A stretch of 25,949 bases of DNA from Parapedobacter sp964613725. Its GTDB lineage: Bacteria; Bacteroidota; Bacteroidia; Sphingobacteriales; Sphingobacteriaceae. The notes under the pieces were generated by a model. It ran no database searches, had not been told where the DNA came from, and saw only the letters and a list, made by a program, of their open reading frames with translations. The translations under genes and the position numbers were made by a program. Location: assembly GCA_964613725.1 (NCBI GenBank), contig CAZTJY010000051.1, positions 1 through 25,949 on the forward strand. The letters are read 5' to 3'. Shown piece after piece: positions 1 to 6,693 of the stretch; position 1 is the stretch's first letter, and every line of letters starts with the position of its first letter.

Positions 1-1216
1 ACGTATTGTTGCTGGTGGTCGCCAAAAACTCGAAATCGGTTCCGTCGGGCTTGAAATGATATACCCCTTGGCCAAACGCCAGCCGCTTGCCGTCGATGTA
101 GCCATCGAACCCGGCATAGCCCGTAACGCCCCAGATTTTGTTGTCAAATCCGTATTGTAGGTTGGAAGGGCCGGCATGCGTATCGTTCTTATTCCAGCCC
201 GTCATAATCGTATCACGCAGGTCGGCTACGTCGTCGCCGTCGGTATCCTTTAGGAAGATGAAATGGGGGGCCATAGCTACGATGATACCACCGTTGGCGA
301 AGGTGAAACTCGTGGCGATATTCAATCCGTCTGCAAATACGGTAAACTTATCGGCCACCCCGTCTCCGTCGGTGTCTTCACAAATCTTCACCCGATCATT
401 CGCCTCACCTTTCAATTCCACGAAATTATTGGGGTAATCCATAGCCTCAATAATCCACAACCGCCCCTTCTCGTCCCAGTTCATCGCCATGGGGTTAACG
501 ATATCGGGTTCCGAGGCAAATAGTTTCAGTTCGAAGCCTATGGGAATCTGGGTAAGTTTCGCCGATTCTTCAGGCGATAATGCATCTTGCATTTTGGGCA
601 CTAAATGCCGCGCCGTGAAGTCGGCAATGGTGTCTTCATAGATGCTTACTTTGGGAATATCCAACTTGGCCACCCATCCCATCACCTCATCGCCCAATGC
701 CCATTGCGCAGCATTGTTGATTAACCGCAGAAAGTCTAATTGCTTCCAGGCTCCTGTTTCGCTACCGAGGGCCGTATGGAATATACGTCCGCTCCCTTTT
801 ACCAGGTATTGCACCGAATCGGCTGCACCATCTTTCGCTTCTGCAGGTTTAGCACCATCAATAACCAAGGATTCCGTGCCGAACGACAGCAGTCCTTTCC
901 CGCCCGACACAAAATCGGCCAGAACCCGTTGCTGGTCGGCCGCTATCGAATCTGAAACGGCAAAAAGCACGACGCCATCGTACGCGCGGAGAGCTTTCTT
1001 GTTTAGGTCGGCCAGATCTTCCGTGTAGGTGAGGTTGATGCCGCTTTGAAACAATTCAATGGCCAACCAGGATGCATATTTACTGGCCTCGACCTCTTTC
1101 GCTGCGCTGCCCACGAACAATACCTCTGCACGCCGGGGGTAATCACGACTAACATCCGTACACTGGACCAGAAACAGACAGCCGACCGCAATACTTAAAA
1201 GGGAAAAAAATCTCAT
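1..1216 (-). CDS. ThuA-like / PVC-type membrane-bound dehydrogenase lipoprotein (partial, C-terminus outside window)
   Basis: The reverse strand is open from ATG 1216 to the left edge, giving 405 codons with no stop. The N-terminus MRFFSLLSIAVGCLFLVQC is a signal peptide, with a possible but non-ideal lipobox ending at Cys19. Residues ~28-190 read like a ThuA/glutamine-amidotransferase-like fold (AEVLFVG start, YDGVVLF, FVSGGKGLLSFG). From ~215 comes the start of the domain known as the putative membrane-bound dehydrogenase domain (TIGR02604, soluble glucose dehydrogenase-like propeller): GFELKLFASEPDIVNPMAM, then GRLWIIEAMDYPNN. Two acidic DTDGDG-type loops suggest calcium binding. Family members often continue into HEAT repeats and a cytochrome c CxxCH domain; these would lie outside the window and are not seen. 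The role is inferred as periplasmic oxidation of a sugar. Its promoter shares a 24-bp motif with the GH43 gene starting at 5543, which links it to glycan breakdown. Confidence 0.8.
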   Translation of the reverse strand, partial: MRFFSLLSIAVGCLFLVQCTDVSRDYPRRAEVLFVGSAAKEVEASKYASWLAIELFQSGINLTYTEDLADLNKKALRAYDGVVLFAVSDSIAADQQRVLADFVSGGKGLLSFGTESLVIDGAKPAEAKDGAADSVQYLVKGSGRIFHTALGSETGAWKQLDFLRLINNAAQWALGDEVMGWVAKLDIPKVSIYEDTIADFTARHLVPKMQDALSPEESAKLTQIPIGFELKLFASEPDIVNPMAMNWDEKGRLWIIEAMDYPNNFVELKGEANDRVKICEDTDGDGVADKFTVFADGLNIATSFTFANGGIIVAMAPHFIFLKDTDGDDVADLRDTIMTGWNKNDTHAGPSNLQYGFDNKIWGVTGYAGFDGYIDGKRLAFGQGVYHFKPDGTDFEFLATTSNNT

Positions 1217-1245
1217 GTATAATAGTTCTATAATAGTCTACAACA

Positions 1246-1253
1246 CAAAGGTA
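1246..1253 (-). promoter_or_regulatory. Putative -7 box (TACCTTTG) of the dehydrogenase gene
   Basis: Read on the minus strand this is TACCTTTG, an exact match to the Bacteroidota TAnnTTTG box, 30 nt before the ATG at 1216. The same arrangement (TATTTTTG) occurs before the GH43 gene at 5543. No good -33 TTTG is seen. Confidence 0.55.
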
Positions 1254-1288
1254 AGCCACAATGCCACAGGAAAACCGCGGTATGTTAT

Positions 1289-1312
1289 CCCTTTATAGTC
1301 AAATTATATCAT
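1289..1312 (-). promoter_or_regulatory. Shared 24-bp operator-like motif, copy 1
   Basis: On the plus strand it reads CCCTTTAT, then A, then GTCAAATTATATCAT. The copy at 5622-5645 is identical except for G at the variable base. In both places the near edge of the motif lies 36 bp upstream of the outer edge of a TAnnTTTG box. Fixed spacing and near-identity point to a transcription-factor site. The adjacent AraC regulator (1566-2468) is the likeliest binder, which is inference. Confidence 0.6.
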
Positions 1313-1359
1313 AATATGATATTTTTATATATTTGCAATGATAAATCATGAAACCGACA

Positions 1360-1397
1360 ACGTAAATATTGACATGCAGCGGAATGTTTATTTACGT
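1360..1397. repeat. Inverted repeat ACGTAAATA / TATTTACGT upstream of the AraC gene
   Basis: Perfect 9-bp arms at 1360-1368 and 1389-1397 flank a 20-nt spacer, about 170 bp before the AraC start. It could be an operator for a dimeric regulator or a leader hairpin. No T-tract follows, so it is not a terminator. The rest of the 1217-1565 gap is AT-rich and shows no coding potential. A TATATTTG at 1328-1335 resembles a plus-strand -7 box but lacks a -33 partner. Confidence 0.4.
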
Positions 1398-1431
1398 AGA
1401 GCTCTCATCGGCAATAAAAAACAAAATCGAT

Positions 1432-1448
1432 GAAACCATCATGATTTC
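1432..1448. promoter_or_regulatory. Near-palindrome GAAACCATCATGATTTC
   Basis: Seven of the eight base pairs around a central base are complementary. It lies ~120 bp upstream of the AraC start and could be an autoregulatory site. Support is symmetry only. Confidence 0.25.
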
Positions 1449-1565
1449 CAAAATCACACCGTGGAATTGACTAAACGGCTTCAGCCATCTTGAATGCCGT
1501 TGAAGTCAAACACAAATGAAAGCTCATGATAGCTTCATCATTATTCAAAAAACAATTCTAGACAG

Positions 1566-2468
1566 ATGAAAAAAACACACGTTATACCCAAAGCGCTCAT
1601 CCCCGAAAACAGGACGTTTGTGGTGCGCAAGCAAGTGGAACCCTATTTTGATCCCACTTTCCATCTACACCCGGAGTTCCAACTTTCGTATGTGATGGAA
1701 GGCGAAGGGAACCGATTTGTCGGCGACAGCATCAAACCGTTCAAAGCGAACGACTTGGTCCTTATTGGTCCCAACTTGCCCCATGTTTGGCGCAGCCACA
1801 ACAGCTATTTTGAAAAAGATAGCCAGTTAAGCACTACCGTTATCGTTATTTATTTCCTCGATCATTTCCTTGGCGAAAATATTCATAAGAAAGAGGAATT
1901 CGAAAGCATCAAGCACCTTTTCCAGCGTTCGCAATGCGGCATCGAAATTACGGGTAGGACCAAGCTTGCTGTTATGCATATGATGGAAGAATTGCTCGAA
2001 CTAAAAGGTACGGACAGCATTATCCAACTGCTCCGGATACTCAACACCATTGCACTTTCAGATGAATGCCATTTGATTACCGATACCCATTCCAAAGCGT
2101 ACAATACGGAGGCCGAAACCGACCGGATGAACAAGGTGTACGAATTCATCATGAAAAATTTCCACCGGAAAATCCATTTGGAGGAAGTTGCCTCAATCGC
2201 CAGCATGACCAACACGTCATTCAGCCGGTATTTCAAATCGCGTGTCAATCAATCGTTTTCAGACTTCCTCAAAGAAATACGCATCGAGTATGCGTGTAAA
2301 CTTCTCAAGGAAGACAAGATGAATATCGATCATATCGGCTTTGCCTGCGGCTTTCAATCGATGACCAATTTCAATAAGCAATTCAAGAAGGTTACCGGCA
2401 AACAACCCCATCAGTACCGTAACGAGTACCAAAAGGTCGCACTCGATTCGTACCATCAGTATCACTGA
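1566..2468 (+). CDS. AraC-family transcriptional regulator with N-terminal cupin domain
   Basis: A 300-aa cytoplasmic regulator. Residues ~15-110 form a cupin-type sensor domain (FHLHPEFQLSYVMEGEGNR, then NDLVLIGPNLPHVW). Residues ~188-296 form the two-helix-turn-helix AraC DNA-binding domain (IHLEEVASIASMTNTSFSRY, then a second unit with GFACGFQSMTNFNKQFKKV and GKQPHQYR). Such regulators bind a sugar or sugar derivative through the cupin and activate catabolic operons. The ATG at 1566 is the only sensible start. No clear Shine-Dalgarno sequence is visible, as is common in Bacteroidota. It diverges from the dehydrogenase gene. I infer that it controls the promoters carrying the shared 24-bp motif, at 1289 and 5622. 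It has no signal peptide or receiver domain, so it is independent of the two-component system at the right end. Confidence 0.93.
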   Translation: MKKTHVIPKALIPENRTFVVRKQVEPYFDPTFHLHPEFQLSYVMEGEGNRFVGDSIKPFKANDLVLIGPNLPHVWRSHNSYFEKDSQLSTTVIVIYFLDHFLGENIHKKEEFESIKHLFQRSQCGIEITGRTKLAVMHMMEELLELKGTDSIIQLLRILNTIALSDECHLITDTHSKAYNTEAETDRMNKVYEFIMKNFHRKIHLEEVASIASMTNTSFSRYFKSRVNQSFSDFLKEIRIEYACKLLKEDKMNIDHIGFACGFQSMTNFNKQFKKVTGKQPHQYRNEYQKVALDSYHQYH

Positions 2469-2509
2469 AATTTTATACCTTTATAGGATTGATGAAACCC
2501 ACGGAAACG

Positions 2510-2548
2510 GGCGTCACCAAAGTCTACTTTATTTCGCCTTTTTGTTTT
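2510..2548 (+). terminator. Putative terminator after the AraC gene
   Basis: A nested stem, GGCG ... AAAGT-ct-ACTTT ... CGCC, is followed by TTTTTGTTTT, 42 nt after the AraC stop. The outer stem is short and the inner loop only two bases, so confidence is moderate. Confidence 0.4.
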
Positions 2549-2643
2549 AAAAGGTCTCCTCCAGGTTACACAGCGTGCACTTTATCGCTTCATTCCGCCA
2601 CGGAGCTTCGACGCACGTTGCTACAGGCGACGCGGCAATATCA

Positions 2644-3066
2644 CTAGTTACTTAAAAACGTGTTAAATCGACTTGGATGTAAAATGGTCAATTTAGGAAA
2701 AGTCAGTTTCTTAAAAATATTAAAATGCTTGTCAAAAGTGATTAGTGCGTCTGCAGACGCCGAAATTGCCAAATCAGCAAACTTATTATCATCGGGATCA
2801 TCTTGAATAATGCCCCACCGATAATACGGCTCGGCAAAGGTCACGTTATTAGCTGTACAAAGGACGTCAAGTACAAAATTGGCCGTAAATTGAGAATAGA
2901 AATTTGTTACTTGTTCTGCATATTCCGCCAAAACGTCCGTACTTACTATCCAATTAAAAGATTTATTTTCGAAAGCCTGGTAAATGCTAAATTCAGGGTT
3001 ACTTCTGTTTATCGTTGTAATAAGAACGTTTGTGTCGATTACTAATTTGGGTTTAGGGGTACTCAT
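2644..3066 (-). CDS. PIN-domain toxin of a type II toxin-antitoxin system
   Basis: A 140-aa protein of the 'putative toxin-antitoxin system toxin component, PIN family' type, a metal-dependent ribonuclease. The acidic PIN residues are visible: Asp in LVIDTNVLI near the N-terminus, Glu in VLAEYAEQV around residue 48, the IIQDDPDDNKFADLA cluster around 86-100, and a final Asp in ALITFDKHF. Length matches the family. It begins 6 nt after the stop of the upstream small gene, so the two are translated from one message. Its RNA target cannot be read from the sequence. The module lies between the AraC regulator and the GH43 enzymes and has no evident role in glycan use. Confidence 0.85.
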   Translation of the reverse strand: MSTPKPKLVIDTNVLITTINRSNPEFSIYQAFENKSFNWIVSTDVLAEYAEQVTNFYSQFTANFVLDVLCTANNVTFAEPYYRWGIIQDDPDDNKFADLAISASADALITFDKHFNIFKKLTFPKLTILHPSRFNTFLSN

Positions 3067-3072
3067 TATAAA

Positions 3073-3285
3073 TTAACCGCGGAGTTTATCATAGTCTTCA
3101 GCAGTGATTTTCTTTTCCGCAACCACTCGGTCCACTTCGTCTTTTAATTTTTCAGAATAATGATGTGTTAGTAAATCCCTTAATTCAACAGATTCTTCGT
3201 AACTCATTTTCCGATTGAACATGCGCAGCAAACTCAATTGAACTTCGTTTAATCCTTTTATTTGATTATCAATCGTTGCAGCCAT
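3073..3285 (-). CDS. Small antitoxin-like protein upstream of the PIN toxin
   Basis: A small charged helical protein of 70 aa from ATG 3285, or 74 aa if ATG 3297 is used. I prefer 3285: GAGGA sits 5 nt upstream of it, and the predicted transcription start near 3304 leaves almost no leader for 3297. The sequence (SLLRMFNRKMSYEESVELRD, then a Lys/Glu-rich tail ending KKITAEDYDKLRG) fits the small partners often found before PIN toxins in Bacteroidota. These neutralise the toxin and may repress their own promoter. I recognise no defined DNA-binding fold. The assignment rests mainly on gene order and size. Confidence 0.7.
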   Translation of the reverse strand: MAATIDNQIKGLNEVQLSLLRMFNRKMSYEESVELRDLLTHHYSEKLKDEVDRVVAEKKITAEDYDKLRG

Positions 3286-3309
3286 CTGATTCCTCATTTA
3301 TCACGAACA

Positions 3310-3340
3310 CAAAGTTAAACAATCGATTCAATTTCTCAAA
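3310..3340 (-). promoter_or_regulatory. Promoter of the antitoxin-toxin operon
   Basis: On the minus strand TTTG (3340-3337) and TAACTTTG (3317-3310) are separated by exactly 19 nt. This is the textbook Bacteroidota TTTG-N19-TAnnTTTG promoter. It gives the TA pair its own transcription, independent of the GH43 gene that ends at 3435. Confidence 0.7.
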
Positions 3341-3434
3341 ATCCCATACGGGCGCCAAGTACTGGCGATATTGGCCGTCTAATCCCTGAAACGGCGCAGC
3401 AATTATTGATTGTAATCAAAATGAAGCATCACGA

Positions 3435-4505
3435 TTATTCAAACACCGGCGCTGCCTGCGACGTCGTACTCGGCACACGGCCGGCGATTTCAGGCCAGCC
3501 ATCGCGCCACGTGACTTTATCCAGCATCAACATCCGCCGGCTCGCGCCGCTCGACACCTTGCCCTTAGCGCGGTCTATGCCATGGTATAGGAACCAATCC
3601 GTTCCTTCATCGTCGGCAATCAGCCGCGCATTATGGCCCGGACCAGCAATACGTGCGTTCCCTTCCATAAAAAGCGTACCTTTTCCACGGTCGGTAATGG
3701 CGTACCCGGCCTTGTCCACATACGGTCCCATCAGGTTTTCCGAGCGGGCCACCAACACATGGTATTTGCTATCGGCCCCTTCGCAACAACTGCCTTTGGA
3801 ACCGAAGAAATAATAATAGTCGCCCCGTTTATGGATCATCACGGCTTCATAATCGCCGGCGGCGATTTTCACTTTTTGCGACAGATCGGGTACAGATAGC
3901 CCGTCGTCTGCCAGTGTCACGGCATACGTGCCCTGCGTCGGCGCATTGCTGAAACTGCCCCAGAATAGGTATTTTTCTCCCTCTTCTTCAAAATAAAAGG
4001 CATCGATGGAATTTGGAACGTCCACTTCTTCGCTGGTAAACACCTTACCGTGGTCGGTAAAGGGGCCCGTCGGCTGGTCCGCCACAGCCACGCCGATACC
4101 CGGATTAGGATCGCCCCACGTGGAATACGCATAGTAAAGGTGATATTTACCATTCACGAGATTTATATCCGGAGCCCATATCCCCCCGTCTTCCTTCCAA
4201 GAGGGCTTCTGTTCAAAGGCCTGCCCCACCACTTGCCAGTCTACCAGGTTGGTCGATCGGATGATGGGAACGAGCCGGCTACCTTGCCCATCACCCCAAT
4301 TATCCTGGGTGCCATAAGCGTAAAAAAATCCCGTTTCCGGGTCGCGGATCACGGTCGGGTCAGCAAGGATGGGTTCAAAGACCGGATTGGTGTATGTCGC
4401 CACCGATGTATCCGGTTGCTGTACATCGTCGGTATCAGGTTGTCCGTCTGTGCGTGCGCAGCCCGCAAGTAGCAACAAGACAACGAGAAGATTGTAAATC
4501 AGCAT
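3435..4505 (-). CDS. GH43 endo-1,5-alpha-L-arabinanase-like lipoprotein
   Basis: A 356-aa five-bladed propeller glycosidase. The start is ATG 4505; the codon before it is an in-frame GTG. A lipoprotein signal peptide ends in LLLLAGC (Cys16), so it is membrane-anchored. The GH43 triad is visible: base Asp49 in LADPTVI, Asp168 in NSIDAFYF and acid Glu220 in GDYEAVMI. The run GSCCEGADSKYHVLVARS, then MGPYVDKAG, GPGHNARL and WRDGWPEI, is the pattern I know from endo-1,5-alpha-L-arabinanases, so cleavage of the arabinan backbone is the best guess. It is the last gene of the minus-strand enzyme cluster, 30 bp after the next GH43, and is probably transcribed from the promoter at 5579-5645. No terminator is evident between its stop and the TA promoter. 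Confidence 0.88.
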   Translation of the reverse strand: MLIYNLLVVLLLLAGCARTDGQPDTDDVQQPDTSVATYTNPVFEPILADPTVIRDPETGFFYAYGTQDNWGDGQGSRLVPIIRSTNLVDWQVVGQAFEQKPSWKEDGGIWAPDINLVNGKYHLYYAYSTWGDPNPGIGVAVADQPTGPFTDHGKVFTSEEVDVPNSIDAFYFEEEGEKYLFWGSFSNAPTQGTYAVTLADDGLSVPDLSQKVKIAAGDYEAVMIHKRGDYYYFFGSKGSCCEGADSKYHVLVARSENLMGPYVDKAGYAITDRGKGTLFMEGNARIAGPGHNARLIADDEGTDWFLYHGIDRAKGKVSSGASRRMLMLDKVTWRDGWPEIAGRVPSTTSQAAPVFE

Positions 4506-4535
4506 CACTTTTGAACTTGAATGAGAAAAATAGTA

Positions 4536-5543
4536 TTATTTCTGCAGCGTCGGTTTAATTATCCGATTGTTGTCTACACGAAACGTATAGTGGCCGGCCG
4601 CATCATCCCACTTCTTCATGACAGGAACGATGCGTGTCCGCCTGGGTGTCACCTGTTGTTGGTCATAATGCACATGGTACACGTAATACAATTGACCATC
4701 CAATCCTTCAAATAAATCGCCATGTCCGGAGCCGTTTTCACCCACGATTGTACGGTGGATGATGGGACTGTCATTTTGCTTGACCCAAGGACCATATGGC
4801 GAATCGGCGATGGCATACCCGACAGCGTAGTCGATATTCATGAAGTGATTGGCCGAATAAAACAGGTAATATTTATCTTTCAACTTGATGACGGTGGGTC
4901 CTTCCATGATGGGTGCCGACTCATAAGCCGGCGTAGCTTCCCACGGTTCGGTTTTACCAAAACATTTCGTTAATGTTTCGGGCTTTATCTCTCCTTTCTT
5001 CAAATCGAACTCGGCCACCCACAGGTAATTGCCATTATCAAACCGAACATGGTAGAGGTAATGTTTACCATCTTCATCTTTGAAGATGTAAGAGTCGATA
5101 TTCTTCTCGGTACCGTCGATGGGCCTAACTTCACCTTGCGTATAGGGGCCTAGCAACGTAGTCGATTGCGTCAACACGGTTTGCTCATTGGCGGTATACG
5201 TCAAATAGTACGTACCGTTTTCCTTGAATACTTGCGGCGCCCAGAACCCGTGGCTACCGAAGGCCTGCTCACCCTTCGAGAGGATCATATGCGAATCTTG
5301 CATACCCGTGGGCACGGTCCAGGTTTTTAGGTCCGTCGATTCCAACGCCGCGAATCCCGCCGATGCAGACTTTCCACTTCCTCCTGTGCCTGTTAGGTAG
5401 TACTTTCCATTTTCGACATATATCGTTGGATCGGCAAAAAAAAGTTCCTGCTTTTCTTGCGCCCTCAGGTGTATTCCGACGGTCAATAATCCAATTACTA
5501 GCAAGAAGCAATAGCAAGTCGTGTTGTTCATTTGCTCGTTCAT
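4536..5543 (-). CDS. GH43 glycosidase (arabinofuranosidase/xylosidase type), secreted
   Basis: A 335-aa GH43 propeller. A signal peptide (CYCFLLVIGLLTVGIHLRAQ) precedes the mature protein and has no lipobox, so the enzyme is probably periplasmic. Triad: Asp38 in FADPTI, Asp150 in NIDSYIF, Glu214 in IMEGPTV. ATG 5543 and ATG 5531 are both possible starts, and the signal peptide fits either. It is likely an exo-acting alpha-L-arabinofuranosidase or beta-xylosidase; the sequence does not let me choose, but the arabinanase next door favours the former. It starts a new transcription unit: 170 bp separate it from the upstream gene, and this gap holds a TATTTTTG box and the 24-bp motif also found before the dehydrogenase gene. 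Confidence 0.88.
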   Translation of the reverse strand: MNEQMNNTTCYCFLLVIGLLTVGIHLRAQEKQELFFADPTIYVENGKYYLTGTGGSGKSASAGFAALESTDLKTWTVPTGMQDSHMILSKGEQAFGSHGFWAPQVFKENGTYYLTYTANEQTVLTQSTTLLGPYTQGEVRPIDGTEKNIDSYIFKDEDGKHYLYHVRFDNGNYLWVAEFDLKKGEIKPETLTKCFGKTEPWEATPAYESAPIMEGPTVIKLKDKYYLFYSANHFMNIDYAVGYAIADSPYGPWVKQNDSPIIHRTIVGENGSGHGDLFEGLDGQLYYVYHVHYDQQQVTPRRTRIVPVMKKWDDAAGHYTFRVDNNRIIKPTLQK

Positions 5544-5578
5544 CTCAAAGGTTAGTATACGTTCAACTCGTTACAAGA

Positions 5579-5586
5579 CAAAAATA
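5579..5586 (-). promoter_or_regulatory. Putative -7 box (TATTTTTG) of the GH43 gene at 5543
   Basis: Minus-strand TATTTTTG, 36 nt before the ATG. A TTTTTG at 5607-5602 is the only -33 candidate, but its 15-nt spacing is short of the usual 19-20. The same layout occurs before the gene at 1216, which supports it. Confidence 0.5.
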
Positions 5587-5621
5587 AACCGTTCGCTTCC
5601 ACAAAAACCATGATATATTGC

Positions 5622-5645
5622 CCCTTTATGGTCAAATTATATCAT
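5622..5645 (-). promoter_or_regulatory. Shared 24-bp operator-like motif, copy 2
   Basis: It matches 1289-1312 at 23 of 24 positions; the single difference is G for A at the ninth base. It sits 36 bp upstream of the outer edge of the TATTTTTG box, exactly as in copy 1, while the surrounding sequence is only loosely similar. This argues for an activator site acting on both promoters. Confidence 0.6.
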
Positions 5646-5713
5646 CGCTCAGTCGTTACATACATTTAAAATGACAATCATGGCGAAAACGAACAGCCGA
5701 AGGATAGGTGTCG

Positions 5714-6688
5714 TTACTGCAAAAGCACAGGCGTGACGTAATCGGCATCGATCTGCATGGTGGTTTCCCCATCTTTTTCGACGAAGTTTACCGTGCTGAT
5801 ATGCATGATGCGTGGATGAATCCTCGCCTCGCTATGGTGTGCGTGAAAAACGATCCGCAAATCGCCCGCTTTATCGGTAAATAGGGCGCTATGGCCTACT
5901 CCCACCAAGTCGCCCGGCTTTTGTAAAATCGGGTTACCCGCATACTTCGTCCAAGGCCCTGTTACCTTGTCGGCCGTGGCATACCCGATGCCATAAAACG
6001 GACTCTCGTAGCTATTGGCCGAATAGGTCATGTAGTATTTCCCATCATGCTTTAGCACGAAAGGCCCTTCATTGACCCGTGGCCATACTTCTTCCCACGC
6101 TTGCGACACGTTGATGCATTTCACCGCTGTTTCCGGCCTTATTTCAGTCAGGTTTTCTTCAAGCTCAGCCACCCAGATGTTCAAGCCGTCGTTAAACCGA
6201 TCATAGAAAAGGTAAGGTTTCCCGTCCTCGTCTATGAAAAGCGAATTATCGATGCATTTTTCTCCGCTGATCATCGGTTGCTGGACGTCCTGCTTGAATG
6301 GGCCGAGTGGACTGTCACTGGTGGCCACGCAGATATGTTCGTCTGCCGAGTAATACATATAGAATTTACCATCTACGTGGTACACTTCGGGTGCCCAGAA
6401 CCAACGGTCGCCCCACGAATCTTTTTTGTCCAACGCCAGCCGATTGCCCGGCACGGCTTCCCACGTAAGCAGGTCTTGCGACACATAGACGGCAATACCG
6501 TCGTCGGCATACGTTCCGTAGGCGTAGTACGTATCCCCGTGCAATAAAATAAAAGGATCGCCAAAAAACACCTTCGTTTCCACCGGATCGGGGGTCGGTT
6601 CCGGCAGCTCACCGTTTTTGCTCGACGAACAAGCCAGTACATTGAAGCTGACGGCGAGTATGATCAATAACATCGTCCTCATACACAT
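5714..6688 (-). CDS. GH43 glycosidase lipoprotein
   Basis: A 324-aa GH43 protein with a lipoprotein signal ending VLAC (Cys20), followed by a short Pro/Glu-rich linker. Triad: Asp44 in FFGDPFI, Asp147 in CIDNSLF, Glu207 in VNEGPFV. The stretch GPFVLKHDGKYYMTYSAN is typical of exo-acting GH43 arabinofuranosidases and xylosidases; the linkage cannot be told. Three ATGs lie close together (6688, 6682, 6673). The last has GAGGAC just upstream, and all keep the signal peptide. It starts only 5 nt after the stop of the upstream gene, so it is translated from the SusC1/SusD1 operon message. It is related in layout to the 4536-5543 gene but clearly diverged. Confidence 0.88.
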   Translation of the reverse strand: MCMRTMLLIILAVSFNVLACSSSKNGELPEPTPDPVETKVFFGDPFILLHGDTYYAYGTYADDGIAVYVSQDLLTWEAVPGNRLALDKKDSWGDRWFWAPEVYHVDGKFYMYYSADEHICVATSDSPLGPFKQDVQQPMISGEKCIDNSLFIDEDGKPYLFYDRFNDGLNIWVAELEENLTEIRPETAVKCINVSQAWEEVWPRVNEGPFVLKHDGKYYMTYSANSYESPFYGIGYATADKVTGPWTKYAGNPILQKPGDLVGVGHSALFTDKAGDLRIVFHAHHSEARIHPRIMHISTVNFVEKDGETTMQIDADYVTPVLLQ

Positions 6689-6693
6689 ATATC

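Noticed and set aside
3361..3425. TTGATTGTAATCAA palindrome and GGCGCCAA/TTGGCC arms downstream of the arabinanase gene as a terminator
   Set aside because: The arms are short, the elements do not combine into a stable stem, and no T-tract follows on the minus strand.
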